Source of the DNA: Chitinophaga pinensis | Lineage (GTDB): Bacteria; Bacteroidota; Bacteroidia; UKL13-3 | Reading direction: 5' to 3' | Length of the DNA: 64,000 nt | Assembly (NCBI GenBank): GCA_945860865.1 | Contig: CAMARW010000001.1 | Span: 62,001-126,000 of the forward strand | Shown here: in pieces, positions 26,767 through 34,733 of the stretch | Layout: each line of letters starts with the position of its first letter | Position numbering within the stretch: position 1 is the stretch's first letter | Position numbers and translations under genes: made by a program | The notes under the pieces: generated by a model | The model's database searches: none | What the model was told of the DNA's origin: nothing | Seen by the model: only the letters and a program-made list of their open reading frames with translations

Positions 26767-27555
26767 TTACAATTCCATAGCACTCGCAACTAATTCTGCG
26801 ATGTCTTTTACCTCTATGGCTTGTTCTTGGTTATGGTGTTTTACGCCGTCTCTGAGCATGGTCATGCAGAATGGGCAAGCTGCGGCAACTACCGCTGGGT
26901 TTGCTTCTAACATATCGTCTGCCCTTTCAATATTTACCTCTTTTTTCCCATTTTCTGCTTCTTTAAACATTTGTGCACCGCCGGCTCCACAGCATAAACC
27001 ATTGGCTTTACTGCGTTTCATTTCTACTAATGCGGCATCCAGTTTCTCAATAATTTCTCTAGGCGCTTCATAAATATCATTGGCTCTACCTAGGTAACAG
27101 CTATCGTGGTAAGTAATTCGTTGACCTTTAAAAGCGCCGCCTTCTATACTAATTTTGCCGCTTTGAAGTAGTTGGTTAATAAGAGTTGTATGGTGCAATA
27201 CTTCAAAGTTTCCACCTAACTCTGGATATTCGTTTTTGAGGGTATTAAAGCAATGCGGACAAGCGGTTACAATTTTTTTAACCTCGTAAGCTTGTAAAGT
27301 GGCAATGTTTTGCATGGCTAGCATTTGAAACAAAAACTCGTTTCCGGCACGTTTGGCGGGGTCTCCGGTGCAGGCTTCTTCAGAACCTAAGATAGCAAAT
27401 TTTAAGTTGGCGGCATGTAAAATTTTGGCTACTGCCTTGGTAATTTTTTGAGCGCGCTCGTCGAAACTACCTGCACAACCTACCCAAAATAATATATCTG
27501 CTTGTTCTCCTGCTGCCATCATATCGGCCATGGTACGTACTCTAAATTCGCTCAT
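26767..27555 (-). CDS. Fe-S oxidoreductase subunit with two cysteine-rich (CCG) domains
   Basis: 262-residue cytoplasmic protein with two CCG-type cysteine-rich domains of the heterodisulfide reductase D/GlpC type. The first has FWVGCAGSFDERAQ and VTACPHCFNTLKNEYP; the second has TYHDSCYLGR, LCCGAGGAQMF and AACPFCMTML. These cysteines bind [4Fe-4S] clusters in known relatives. It follows the membrane Fe-S protein gene by 44 bp and the pair probably forms a membrane-bound complex that passes electrons between a soluble carrier and the quinone pool. The physiological donor is unknown. Confidence 0.85.
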   Translation of the reverse strand: MSEFRVRTMADMMAAGEQADILFWVGCAGSFDERAQKITKAVAKILHAANLKFAILGSEEACTGDPAKRAGNEFLFQMLAMQNIATLQAYEVKKIVTACPHCFNTLKNEYPELGGNFEVLHHTTLINQLLQSGKISIEGGAFKGQRITYHDSCYLGRANDIYEAPREIIEKLDAALVEMKRSKANGLCCGAGGAQMFKEAENGKKEVNIERADDMLEANPAVVAAACPFCMTMLRDGVKHHNQEQAIEVKDIAELVASAMEL

Positions 27556-27599
27556 TGTAAAGTCTTTTAAATTTTCTAAAATGTATTGCTTTAGATTTA

Positions 27600-28919
27600 T
27601 TAGCTATTTAATTCTTGGGTCCAGTTGGCTCTATCCATTGGACTAAATTGCCAAGGTGCTTGGTTATTTTCCATGTTGCTAAACATGCTATTGATAGATG
27701 CTGGGGCTGCGCTTTCTTCCATTACTTTATAGCGGCGCATTTCAACAATAATCTCCATTGGGTTGATATTTATTGGGCAAGCTTCCACGCAGGCATTGCA
27801 AGTATTGCAGGCCCAAAGTTCTTCTTCTGAGATATAACTATGTAGGGTTTTATTATCTGCCACAAAAGTTCCGCTGTTGGCATCTATATTTTTACCAACT
27901 TCTTCTAACCTATCGCGGGTATCCATCATAATTTTGCGAGGGGAAAGGAGTTTACCCGTTTGGTTTTGCGGACAACTACTGGTGCATCTGCCACATTCTG
28001 TGCAGCTGTATGCATCCATAAGATTTTTCCAAGTAAGGTCTGTTACGTCTTTTACCCCAAAACTGGTTGGTGCTTGGTATCCCTCTGGTGCGGTGGCGCT
28101 GGGGTCTAGCATAAGTTTTACCTCTTGCGTAACACTAGCCATGTTGTTTAACTCGCCTTTGGCTTTTAGGTTAGAATAATAGGTGTTTGGGAAAGCTAAA
28201 ATAACATGAAAATGCTTGCTAAATGGCAGGTAATTCATAAAAAGAAAAATACCAATAATGTGAAACCACCATGCAGCTTTTTCAATTAAAATAAGCATGC
28301 TATCGCTAAGATTAAGTCCTTCAAAAATAGGAACAACTAGCCAAGAACTGATAGGAAATGATCCAGCAAGATGGTAATGATCTGCACCACGAGATTGTAA
28401 AATTTGGTCTGCCGCATTCATTTTTAGCAAGGCTGCCATTAATATAATTTCTACAAACAAAATAGTGGCGGCATCTTGGTTGGCAAAACCTTTTAGTTCT
28501 GGACTTTGAAACCGCGCTAGTTTTAAAATATACCTTCTGCTTAAGAAAAAGATACAGGCAACCAGAACACCAAAGGCTAATATTTCAAAAAAGCCTATAG
28601 CGGCATCATAAATTCCACCCAAAAAAGAAAGTGCTCTATGTGTACCAAAAATCCCATCAATTAAAATCTCTAATACTTCAATATTTATGAGGATAAATCC
28701 TGCGTAAACAATAAAATGCAATATAAATGGTATTGGCCTAGCAGCCATTTTGGTTTGGCCAAAGGCTACCTTTAGCATGGTTTTCCAGCGCAGGGCTTTA
28801 TTATCGCTAAGGTCTATGTCTCTGCCCAACAGAATATTTCGCCTTATTTTTCCTAAGTTTTTGATAAAGAAATAGCCAGCAACAGTGCTTAAGGCAATAA
28901 AAAGTATTTGTGCTATCAT
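27600..28919 (-). CDS. Membrane 4Fe-4S protein, heterodisulfide-reductase-like
   Basis: 439 residues with about six membrane spans (first near residue 3, last near residue 240) and then two [4Fe-4S] ferredoxin motifs, CTECGRCTSSCPQ and CNTCNACVEACPI. This is the arrangement of nitrate-reductase-gamma-like membrane subunits fused to a ferredoxin domain, found beside CCG-domain proteins. It probably exchanges electrons with menaquinone. Leader carries a variant of the repeated GGTTCGAACC motif. Start ATG 28919. Confidence 0.82.
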   Translation of the reverse strand: MIAQILFIALSTVAGYFFIKNLGKIRRNILLGRDIDLSDNKALRWKTMLKVAFGQTKMAARPIPFILHFIVYAGFILINIEVLEILIDGIFGTHRALSFLGGIYDAAIGFFEILAFGVLVACIFFLSRRYILKLARFQSPELKGFANQDAATILFVEIILMAALLKMNAADQILQSRGADHYHLAGSFPISSWLVVPIFEGLNLSDSMLILIEKAAWWFHIIGIFLFMNYLPFSKHFHVILAFPNTYYSNLKAKGELNNMASVTQEVKLMLDPSATAPEGYQAPTSFGVKDVTDLTWKNLMDAYSCTECGRCTSSCPQNQTGKLLSPRKIMMDTRDRLEEVGKNIDANSGTFVADNKTLHSYISEEELWACNTCNACVEACPININPMEIIVEMRRYKVMEESAAPASINSMFSNMENNQAPWQFSPMDRANWTQELNS

Positions 28920-28949
28920 ATATTTTTCTCTTGTACAATATTAAGTTTT

Positions 28950-28965
28950 TGGCTCGAACCAAAAC
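28950..28965 (-). promoter_or_regulatory. Leader motif, third (variant) copy
   Basis: Minus strand reads GTTTTGGTTCGAGCCA, about 31 nt before the ATG of the Fe-S operon. It keeps the TTGGTTCG core of the other two copies but has a G in place of one A in the palindrome. Confidence 0.35.
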
Positions 28966-29089
28966 AATAATTGTTAAAAATATTACACTTATAGAAAAAT
29001 TGTGTTTAATAATGGATTTATCTCCTGCAAAAGAATTTTAAAAACAAACATCGTGCATGCATTATAATTTTGCAAATGCATAGGCAACC

Positions 29090-31885
29090 TTACTTTCCAA
29101 CAGATTTAAACTTCCTAATGTTGTAGGTAAACGTGAGCATATAATATCGATTCAAAACGTTTGAACGAGTATCTTCTATATAGGTTTCTGTTACGGTTCT
29201 GTTAATATTGTTGTTTTGGTTCATCAGGTCGAATACCGACAATTTTACTTCTGCCATGCGTTTCATAAACTTATAGGCTACACCCGCATTCCATAGGAAA
29301 AAGCTTTGGTTAAAATCGCTGCCCAATCCAGCAAAGTTGGTATAGTTTATATCTGATTGGATTACCCAAGAGGTAGTAGGCATTATATTTACCTTTAGGT
29401 TACTTGTGTTTATAAAGAAATTATTATTCTGTGAAGCAAAAACGGTATTGGTAACTAGATTTATATTGCTGGTATGACTCAATGTAAAATCTACCTGTTC
29501 GCTTATATTACTTCCTATAACAATACCTGAATTAATATTAAATGTATTCGCAAAATTTTGCAATTGATTTACCAAGCCCGGCACTTTGGTGTAGTTTACT
29601 CCTAAGTTTAGATTTACATTACTTTTGATCGCTTTAATGGGCATGCCATAGGTTAAAAAACTGCGGGCATTAATGTTGCCACTAAGATTAACCGGACGAG
29701 CAATTTGGGCGCCTCTGCCCAACAAAACACCGTTTTCTAGCACAGAATCGCGGGTGGCGGTAAATGTGCTATTGGCAATATAATCGTCGGTAAAAGTAAC
29801 CATTGCAAACACAAAAAAGCTTTGAGAATTATGCCAATTATTGCTACCATAACGGGTTAATAAGGTTTGTGAAAACTCTTGTTTTAAGTTGGGGTTACCT
29901 GCAGATAACATTACAGGATTGGTGTTGTCTATTACATTTTGTAATTGAGTTACGCTGGGATTATTGGTATTGGTTCGGTAAAAAAACCTAAAAGTTTTGG
30001 CATTACTAAAGTTGTAGGTAAAGTTTGCATTGGGCAATAGGTTTTGAAAACGCTTTTCAAAATTTTTCGTTTCCGGAAAACTTTGCAAACTTGCAATAGT
30101 TAAATATTGCTGGGTAACGCCTAAGTTTAATTTCCATTTTGCCTTGTTAATATTAATACTCACATTGGCTCTGTGGGTTATAATGGTATTATCAAAGTTA
30201 TTACTTAGTAAGGTATCTATTCTAGAATATTCTCTATTTGAGGTATCAAACCTATTGGTGGCTCGTTCTGCCAAATTATGGTTAATAATGGGGTTATAAC
30301 TTAATTGTAGCTGGGTACTATCTGTTAAATTTTCTGTAAATGTTAAATTGGCATTGTAGTTATTGCTATTGCTATAACTAAGGCTTTGCTGACGAATAAT
30401 GTTGTTGTTATACCTATTTGCAGAGTCTATTGCTAAGATTTCAGAAAATTGTTTGGTATCACTGTTTCTTCTATTTATATCATGTATTACATTTAAACTA
30501 ATGGTTCGTCCGGGCTTTTCAAATTTGTATCTGTACAATAAATTATTACTTACGTTAAAGCCTGTATTTAAAGGTGTTTTGGCGGTTAAATTTCTATTTA
30601 ATAAAGTGTCGTTAACTGTATTTTCTGCTAACTGATTGCTGCTGTTTTCGTTGCTCTGAAAGCTTATCTTGGGGGTATAAATAATGGCATGTGATGAATC
30701 AAAAGCATGCTCTAATCGTAAGTTAAACCTGTTGTTATAATTATTTGTTTCGCTGCCAGTGCTGTCTCTATAAAACTGCTTTGTTTCTTGATCAATTAAG
30801 TATATTCTGTTCGATAGCTGATTGGTAATAGTGCTACTATTATTAAAAAAATAACTACCACTCACATTGGTTTTAGCGCCCCATTTATCGGCATAATTTA
30901 AACCAATAGATTGCGTAGTACTTACCCCGTTTTGTTGCCCTATCATAAAATCGCTCATAGCCCCACCCATACCACCACCTCTTGGTCCACGCCCACCCAT
31001 GGGCATTCTGCTACTACCTGCAGAGCCACCAAATAAATCTTGCATCGAAAAATTTTGCTGGTTAATGTTATTAGATAATCCCAAAACAGTAATTCTTCTA
31101 TCACCCTTAAAAAAGTTCATATTAGCTCCAGCTTGATACCTATCATTGGTTCCATACCCGGCATATACTTTCCCAAAAGTTCCGTTATTTTTACCTGTTT
31201 TGGTAGTAATATTCATGGTTTTATCTGTATTACCATCATTAAAACCGGTAAACTGTGCCTGGTCGCCAGCGCGATTAAATATTTGCACTTTATCTATTAT
31301 TTCGGCCGGTAAATTTTTAAGAGCCATATTGGCGTCATCACCAAAAAACTCTTTGCCATCTACCAATATTTTCTTTACATCTTCACCTTGTGCTTTTACT
31401 GTTCCATTTTCTATGGTAATACCCGGCATTTTCTTCACCAAATCTTCTGCCGTAGCATCTTGGTTTACTTTGTATGCACCCGCATTAATACTGGTAGTAT
31501 CGCCTTTTTGTTCAACCCTAATCTGGCTGCCTTCAATCTTTATTTCTTCCAAAGAATTGATATTTTTTTCTAAAACTACCGCTCCCATAAATCGGTCTGA
31601 CCCAATAATTACTTGTTGGGTTTTAGTTTTTAAACCCACATAGGTAAAGGTGATTTGATAGGTATCTGCTGCTAATTTATTTATTCGAAAAAGGCCTTTC
31701 CCATCACTAGCAGTACCTCCAATTGTTTTGCCCTCTTTTTTTAGTGTTATACTAGCGCCAATAACGGGTTGTATGGTTTCTTTTTCTAATACTTTTCCTG
31801 AAAGTTGAAAGTTTTGACTAGAACTAATGAAAGGTATAACTAAAAATAAGGTAAAGACAGAAGAATATATCGTTTTCAAATTCAT
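29090..31885 (-). CDS. Outer membrane beta-barrel family receptor (TonB-receptor-like)
   Basis: About 931-residue outer membrane protein of the OMP_b-brl family. Order: signal peptide (ends FISSSQ), carboxypeptidase-regulatory-like domain (LSGKVLEKETIQPVIGAS through YVGLKTKTQ), a plug-like domain with EDLVKKMPGITIENGTVK and VDGKEFFGDDANMALKNLP, and a long barrel ending in MLTFTYNIRKFKSVGK. A glycine/methionine-rich loop (SAGSSRMPMGGRGPRGGGMGG) lies near residue 300. Ligand unknown; relatives occur in several copies per genome. ATG 31885 is chosen for its signal sequence, the ATG 15 bp upstream being less natural. Confidence 0.85.
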   Translation of the reverse strand: MNLKTIYSSVFTLFLVIPFISSSQNFQLSGKVLEKETIQPVIGASITLKKEGKTIGGTASDGKGLFRINKLAADTYQITFTYVGLKTKTQQVIIGSDRFMGAVVLEKNINSLEEIKIEGSQIRVEQKGDTTSINAGAYKVNQDATAEDLVKKMPGITIENGTVKAQGEDVKKILVDGKEFFGDDANMALKNLPAEIIDKVQIFNRAGDQAQFTGFNDGNTDKTMNITTKTGKNNGTFGKVYAGYGTNDRYQAGANMNFFKGDRRITVLGLSNNINQQNFSMQDLFGGSAGSSRMPMGGRGPRGGGMGGAMSDFMIGQQNGVSTTQSIGLNYADKWGAKTNVSGSYFFNNSSTITNQLSNRIYLIDQETKQFYRDSTGSETNNYNNRFNLRLEHAFDSSHAIIYTPKISFQSNENSSNQLAENTVNDTLLNRNLTAKTPLNTGFNVSNNLLYRYKFEKPGRTISLNVIHDINRRNSDTKQFSEILAIDSANRYNNNIIRQQSLSYSNSNNYNANLTFTENLTDSTQLQLSYNPIINHNLAERATNRFDTSNREYSRIDTLLSNNFDNTIITHRANVSININKAKWKLNLGVTQQYLTIASLQSFPETKNFEKRFQNLLPNANFTYNFSNAKTFRFFYRTNTNNPSVTQLQNVIDNTNPVMLSAGNPNLKQEFSQTLLTRYGSNNWHNSQSFFVFAMVTFTDDYIANSTFTATRDSVLENGVLLGRGAQIARPVNLSGNINARSFLTYGMPIKAIKSNVNLNLGVNYTKVPGLVNQLQNFANTFNINSGIVIGSNISEQVDFTLSHTSNINLVTNTVFASQNNNFFINTSNLKVNIMPTTSWVIQSDINYTNFAGLGSDFNQSFFLWNAGVAYKFMKRMAEVKLSVFDLMNQNNNINRTVTETYIEDTRSNVLNRYYMLTFTYNIRKFKSVGK

Positions 31886-31982
31886 ATAAATAAATAGCAT
31901 TCAAAGGTGCGAATTGTTTCGATGATTTCTATACAAAAAGGTTTAAGCATGAAATTCTCCCTTGCATTTCAAAAAACTTCTC

Positions 31983-31990
31983 TAAGTTTG
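31983..31990 (+). promoter_or_regulatory. -7 promoter box upstream of the TPP riboswitch
   Basis: TAAGTTTG matches TAnnTTTG; a TTG at 31962-31964 lies 18 bp upstream. The predicted start is a few bases before the riboswitch. Confidence 0.55.
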
Positions 31991-31995
31991 CAATG

Positions 31996-32085
31996 TCTTT
32001 AGGGGTGCCTACTTTGTGAAAACAAAGTAAGCTGAGATCAAACCCTCGGAACCTGAACAGGATAATGCCTGCGAAGGAAAAAGAA
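31996..32085 (+). promoter_or_regulatory. TPP (THI-box) riboswitch
   Basis: The conserved thiamin pyrophosphate aptamer is recognisable by eye: TAGGGGTGCC at the start, a variable hairpin (TACTTTG / CAAAGTA), GCTGAGATCA, ACCCTCGGAACCTGAACAGG, GATAATGCCTGCGAAGGAA and a closing AAAGA. It precedes a TonB receptor gene and an intrinsic terminator, so thiamin pyrophosphate should shut off expression. Confidence 0.93.
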
Positions 32086-32173
32086 AGCTACTTTGGTTAT
32101 ACAGCGCTGTCTCTTCTGGAGGGCTATAGTAGTACATTTTTAGGTGTATGCCTTTCCGGGTAAATAAATTGAT

Positions 32174-32201
32174 CAACAAGCCACCTCTGCTTGTTGTTTT
32201 T
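32174..32201 (+). terminator. Riboswitch-controlled intrinsic terminator
   Basis: A perfect stem CAACAAGC / GCTTGTTG with a seven-base loop is followed by TTTTTG, ending 22 bp before the receptor's ATG. It is the likely expression platform of the TPP riboswitch, with transcription termination favoured when ligand is bound. Confidence 0.8.
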
Positions 32202-32222
32202 GTTTAACATTATCCGAAAAAA

Positions 32223-34433
32223 ATGAAAAAACAGTTTTTAATTATTTCCTTATTGGCTTCTTTGCCAGGTTTACTGTGGGCTCAAGCCGACACTACTTTT
32301 AAAAGCCAAAATCTGCCAGACATTGTGGTGATTGCCATTCAGGCCAAGCAAAAAACACCTGTTACTTTTACAATGCTCGATAAAAAGCGTATTCAACAAT
32401 TGTATTATGGTGCAGATATACCCACGCTTTTGCAAGTTACGCCTTCGGTAAACGCCTACAGCGATAATGGAACTGGCATTGGTTATAGTTTCTTTCGCCT
32501 CCGTGGTATGGATCAAACCCGTATCAACACCACCATAAATGGCATACCAGTAAACGATCCCGAAAACCAAGGGGTATTCTTTAATAACTTTGCCGATTTA
32601 GCTAGTAGCGCCGAGCAAATTCAAGTGCAACGTGGTATTGGTACATCCACCAATGGCACTTCTGCTTTTGGTGGTAGCGTTAACATCCAAACCAAATATT
32701 TATCTGCCAAACCAAGCGCACAGGTTTCTTTAGGCATAGGCTCTTTTGGTTCAAGCCGAGTTACAGCCGAAGTGCAAACCGGATTAATAGATAAACACTG
32801 GATGTTTTATGGAAGAATTGGCCAGGTTAAAACCAATGGGTTCAGGCAAAATTCGGGCGCGCAGGTACAATCGTATCATTTTAGTTTGGGTTATGTAAAA
32901 AACAAGTCGGTACTCAAATTTAATTTCTTTGGCGGCAACGCACAAAGTCAGCTGGCATACCTAGGATTAAACAAAGAAACCTTTAACCAAAATCCAGTTG
33001 CCAATACTTTTACCCACGGCGAAACCGATGCTTTCAACCAATACTTTAACCAAATACAATACAGCTACGATTTGGGTCGCGGTCAAACCCTAAGCGCATC
33101 TGCCTATTTAGTAAATGGTGCGGCACCTAAGTTTCAGTTTTTGGCCGAAGGTTGGTATACCTTCGATGCCTTAAATATGGCCGATACAACATACCATGTT
33201 AATGCATTTGGAGATACAACTTTTAGTCCTGGAAATGTGATGACCTCTTACCGTTTAAAACAACAGTTTATGGGCGCTTTTGCCAATTACCAGCTTACAC
33301 GTGGTAAATTAGATTTTGTAACGGGTATCCATGTAAATCAGTTTCAGTCGGATCATTTTATGGAAGTAAATTGGGCAAATACTATACCTGCAGCTTTTAA
33401 ACAAAACCATCAAGTTTATTTTAACACGGGCTTTAAAAACGAGGCCAGTGTTTTTGCCAAAGTAAATTATGCTTTCACAAATAAACTATCTGTTTTCTCT
33501 GATGTGCAAGTTAGACAAACCAGCTTTAAATACAGAGGCAGAGACATGGAGTTTAGAAAAGAATTTGGCAAAGTAGAAGACATGCAGTGGTTATTCGTTA
33601 ACCCTAGAGCGGGCGCTAGGTTTGGCCTTAACCGATTTGTTTCTTTTTATGCTATGGCGGGTATGAGCATGCGTGAGCCAACGCGTTTTGATTACTTGCA
33701 AGATGATTTTGCCCCACGTGATATTAAGCAAAATGAAATTAAACCTGAGCAGGTAGTAAATGTAGAATTTGGAACCGAATTGAGTGGATTTGTAAATGGT
33801 AAAATTAACGTTTATGCCATGGAGTTTCAGAACCAAATTGTGGGCACAGGTGCCTTAAATAATTTTGGATATCCTATAACAGGAAATGTAGGCAGAAGTT
33901 ATCGCCGTGGATTAGAAATTGACCTCAGAAAACAAGTAACAAGTTTTTTGAATATTTGGATTAGCTCTGCATTAAGTAGCAATAAAATTGAGCAATTTAC
34001 GCAAACCTATACAGATGAAATTGCCGGCACACCAATCACCCAAAACTATTTAAACAAAGACCTAGCTTTTAGTCCGAACCAAATTCACAATATTGGCCTA
34101 GAAAGCGCTGTTTGGAAAAAACGAATTAACGCAGGTTTATCTTTTAGGCATGTGGCTATGCAATATTTAGATAATACGAGCAACAAAGATTTATCGCTGC
34201 CATCGTTTAATGTATTAGATTTTCAGCTTGGTTTAAATCCAACATCATTCAGATTAAAAGGTTTGCCACAAATTTCCTTGCGCGTAAACAATATTTTAGA
34301 TGCTAAGTTCGCGCCATCTGGCAGTTTGGGTGGATTTAACACCATAAGTAGTGAAGGTATTAGAGGTCAAATTCCATTGTTTTTGCCTAATGCAGGGATT
34401 AATTATTTTTGTACCGCCACCTGGATATTTTAG
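32223..34433 (+). CDS. Riboswitch-controlled TonB-dependent receptor, probably for thiamin
   Basis: 736-residue outer membrane receptor. Signal peptide ends LLWAQA; the plug domain shows DIPTLLQVTPSVNAYSD, FFRLRGMDQTRINTTINGIP, VPNDPENQ-type loop, and RGIGTSTNGTSAFGGSVNIQ; the barrel ends in NYFCTATWIF. It has no carboxypeptidase-like N-terminal extension. The TPP riboswitch in front of it implies that it imports thiamin, a thiamin phosphate or a precursor; TPP-regulated receptors of this type are known in Bacteroides. No periplasmic thiamin transporter gene follows in the window. Confidence 0.88.
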   Translation: MKKQFLIISLLASLPGLLWAQADTTFKSQNLPDIVVIAIQAKQKTPVTFTMLDKKRIQQLYYGADIPTLLQVTPSVNAYSDNGTGIGYSFFRLRGMDQTRINTTINGIPVNDPENQGVFFNNFADLASSAEQIQVQRGIGTSTNGTSAFGGSVNIQTKYLSAKPSAQVSLGIGSFGSSRVTAEVQTGLIDKHWMFYGRIGQVKTNGFRQNSGAQVQSYHFSLGYVKNKSVLKFNFFGGNAQSQLAYLGLNKETFNQNPVANTFTHGETDAFNQYFNQIQYSYDLGRGQTLSASAYLVNGAAPKFQFLAEGWYTFDALNMADTTYHVNAFGDTTFSPGNVMTSYRLKQQFMGAFANYQLTRGKLDFVTGIHVNQFQSDHFMEVNWANTIPAAFKQNHQVYFNTGFKNEASVFAKVNYAFTNKLSVFSDVQVRQTSFKYRGRDMEFRKEFGKVEDMQWLFVNPRAGARFGLNRFVSFYAMAGMSMREPTRFDYLQDDFAPRDIKQNEIKPEQVVNVEFGTELSGFVNGKINVYAMEFQNQIVGTGALNNFGYPITGNVGRSYRRGLEIDLRKQVTSFLNIWISSALSSNKIEQFTQTYTDEIAGTPITQNYLNKDLAFSPNQIHNIGLESAVWKKRINAGLSFRHVAMQYLDNTSNKDLSLPSFNVLDFQLGLNPTSFRLKGLPQISLRVNNILDAKFAPSGSLGGFNTISSEGIRGQIPLFLPNAGINYFCTATWIF

Positions 34434-34445
34434 ATTTACGCTTTT

Positions 34446-34473
34446 GTAGAGATGCACGGCTGTGCATCTCTAC
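34446..34473. repeat. Perfect 12-bp inverted repeat (REP-like)
   Basis: GTAGAGATGCAC, a GGCT loop, and GTGCATCTCTAC form a perfect hairpin 12 nt after the receptor's stop codon. It is followed by TTCGAAAAC and not by a T-run, so it is not a typical terminator. Similar GTAGAGAYGCAC palindromes are widespread in some bacterial genomes as short repeats; that is from memory and could not be checked. Confidence 0.55.
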
Positions 34474-34653
34474 TTCGAAAACAAAAACATCATTTATAAT
34501 TTCACCAGTTAACTAATTTGACTGGCAAATGAGCGATTTTAGGTGTTTTTCCAGGAAAGTTATAAAACAGTAAAAATTAATTTAATAGCGCCATAACTGC
34601 TATTTACGCATATTATTAGTCCTTTGCCTTTCTGGTTTTTATGCACAAAATGC

Positions 34654-34671
34654 TTGAACTAGCAAGTTCAA
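34654..34671. promoter_or_regulatory. Dyad repeat upstream of the carB promoter
   Basis: Perfect 7-bp arms TTGAACT / AGTTCAA separated by AGCA, directly before the -33 TTG of the carB promoter. It may be an operator. Confidence 0.4.
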
Positions 34672-34672
34672 C

Positions 34673-34704
34673 TTGTAAGATAGGTGTAAATGCACCTACA
34701 TTTG
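34673..34704 (+). promoter_or_regulatory. carB promoter with an internal dyad
   Basis: TTG at 34673-34675 and TACATTTG at 34697-34704 are separated by 21 bp, fitting the Bacteroidetes promoter. Between and overlapping the two elements lies TAGGTGTAAATGCACCTA (34681-34698) with perfect TAGGTG/CACCTA arms, an arrangement suited to repression. Predicted leader about 25 nt. Confidence 0.55.
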
Positions 34705-34733
34705 CTTAATTTATACTAACAAAAAACAATCCC

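Noticed and set aside
34446-34473. Ordinary rho-independent terminator of the TonB receptor gene
   Set aside because: Strong stem but no T-run after it on either strand.
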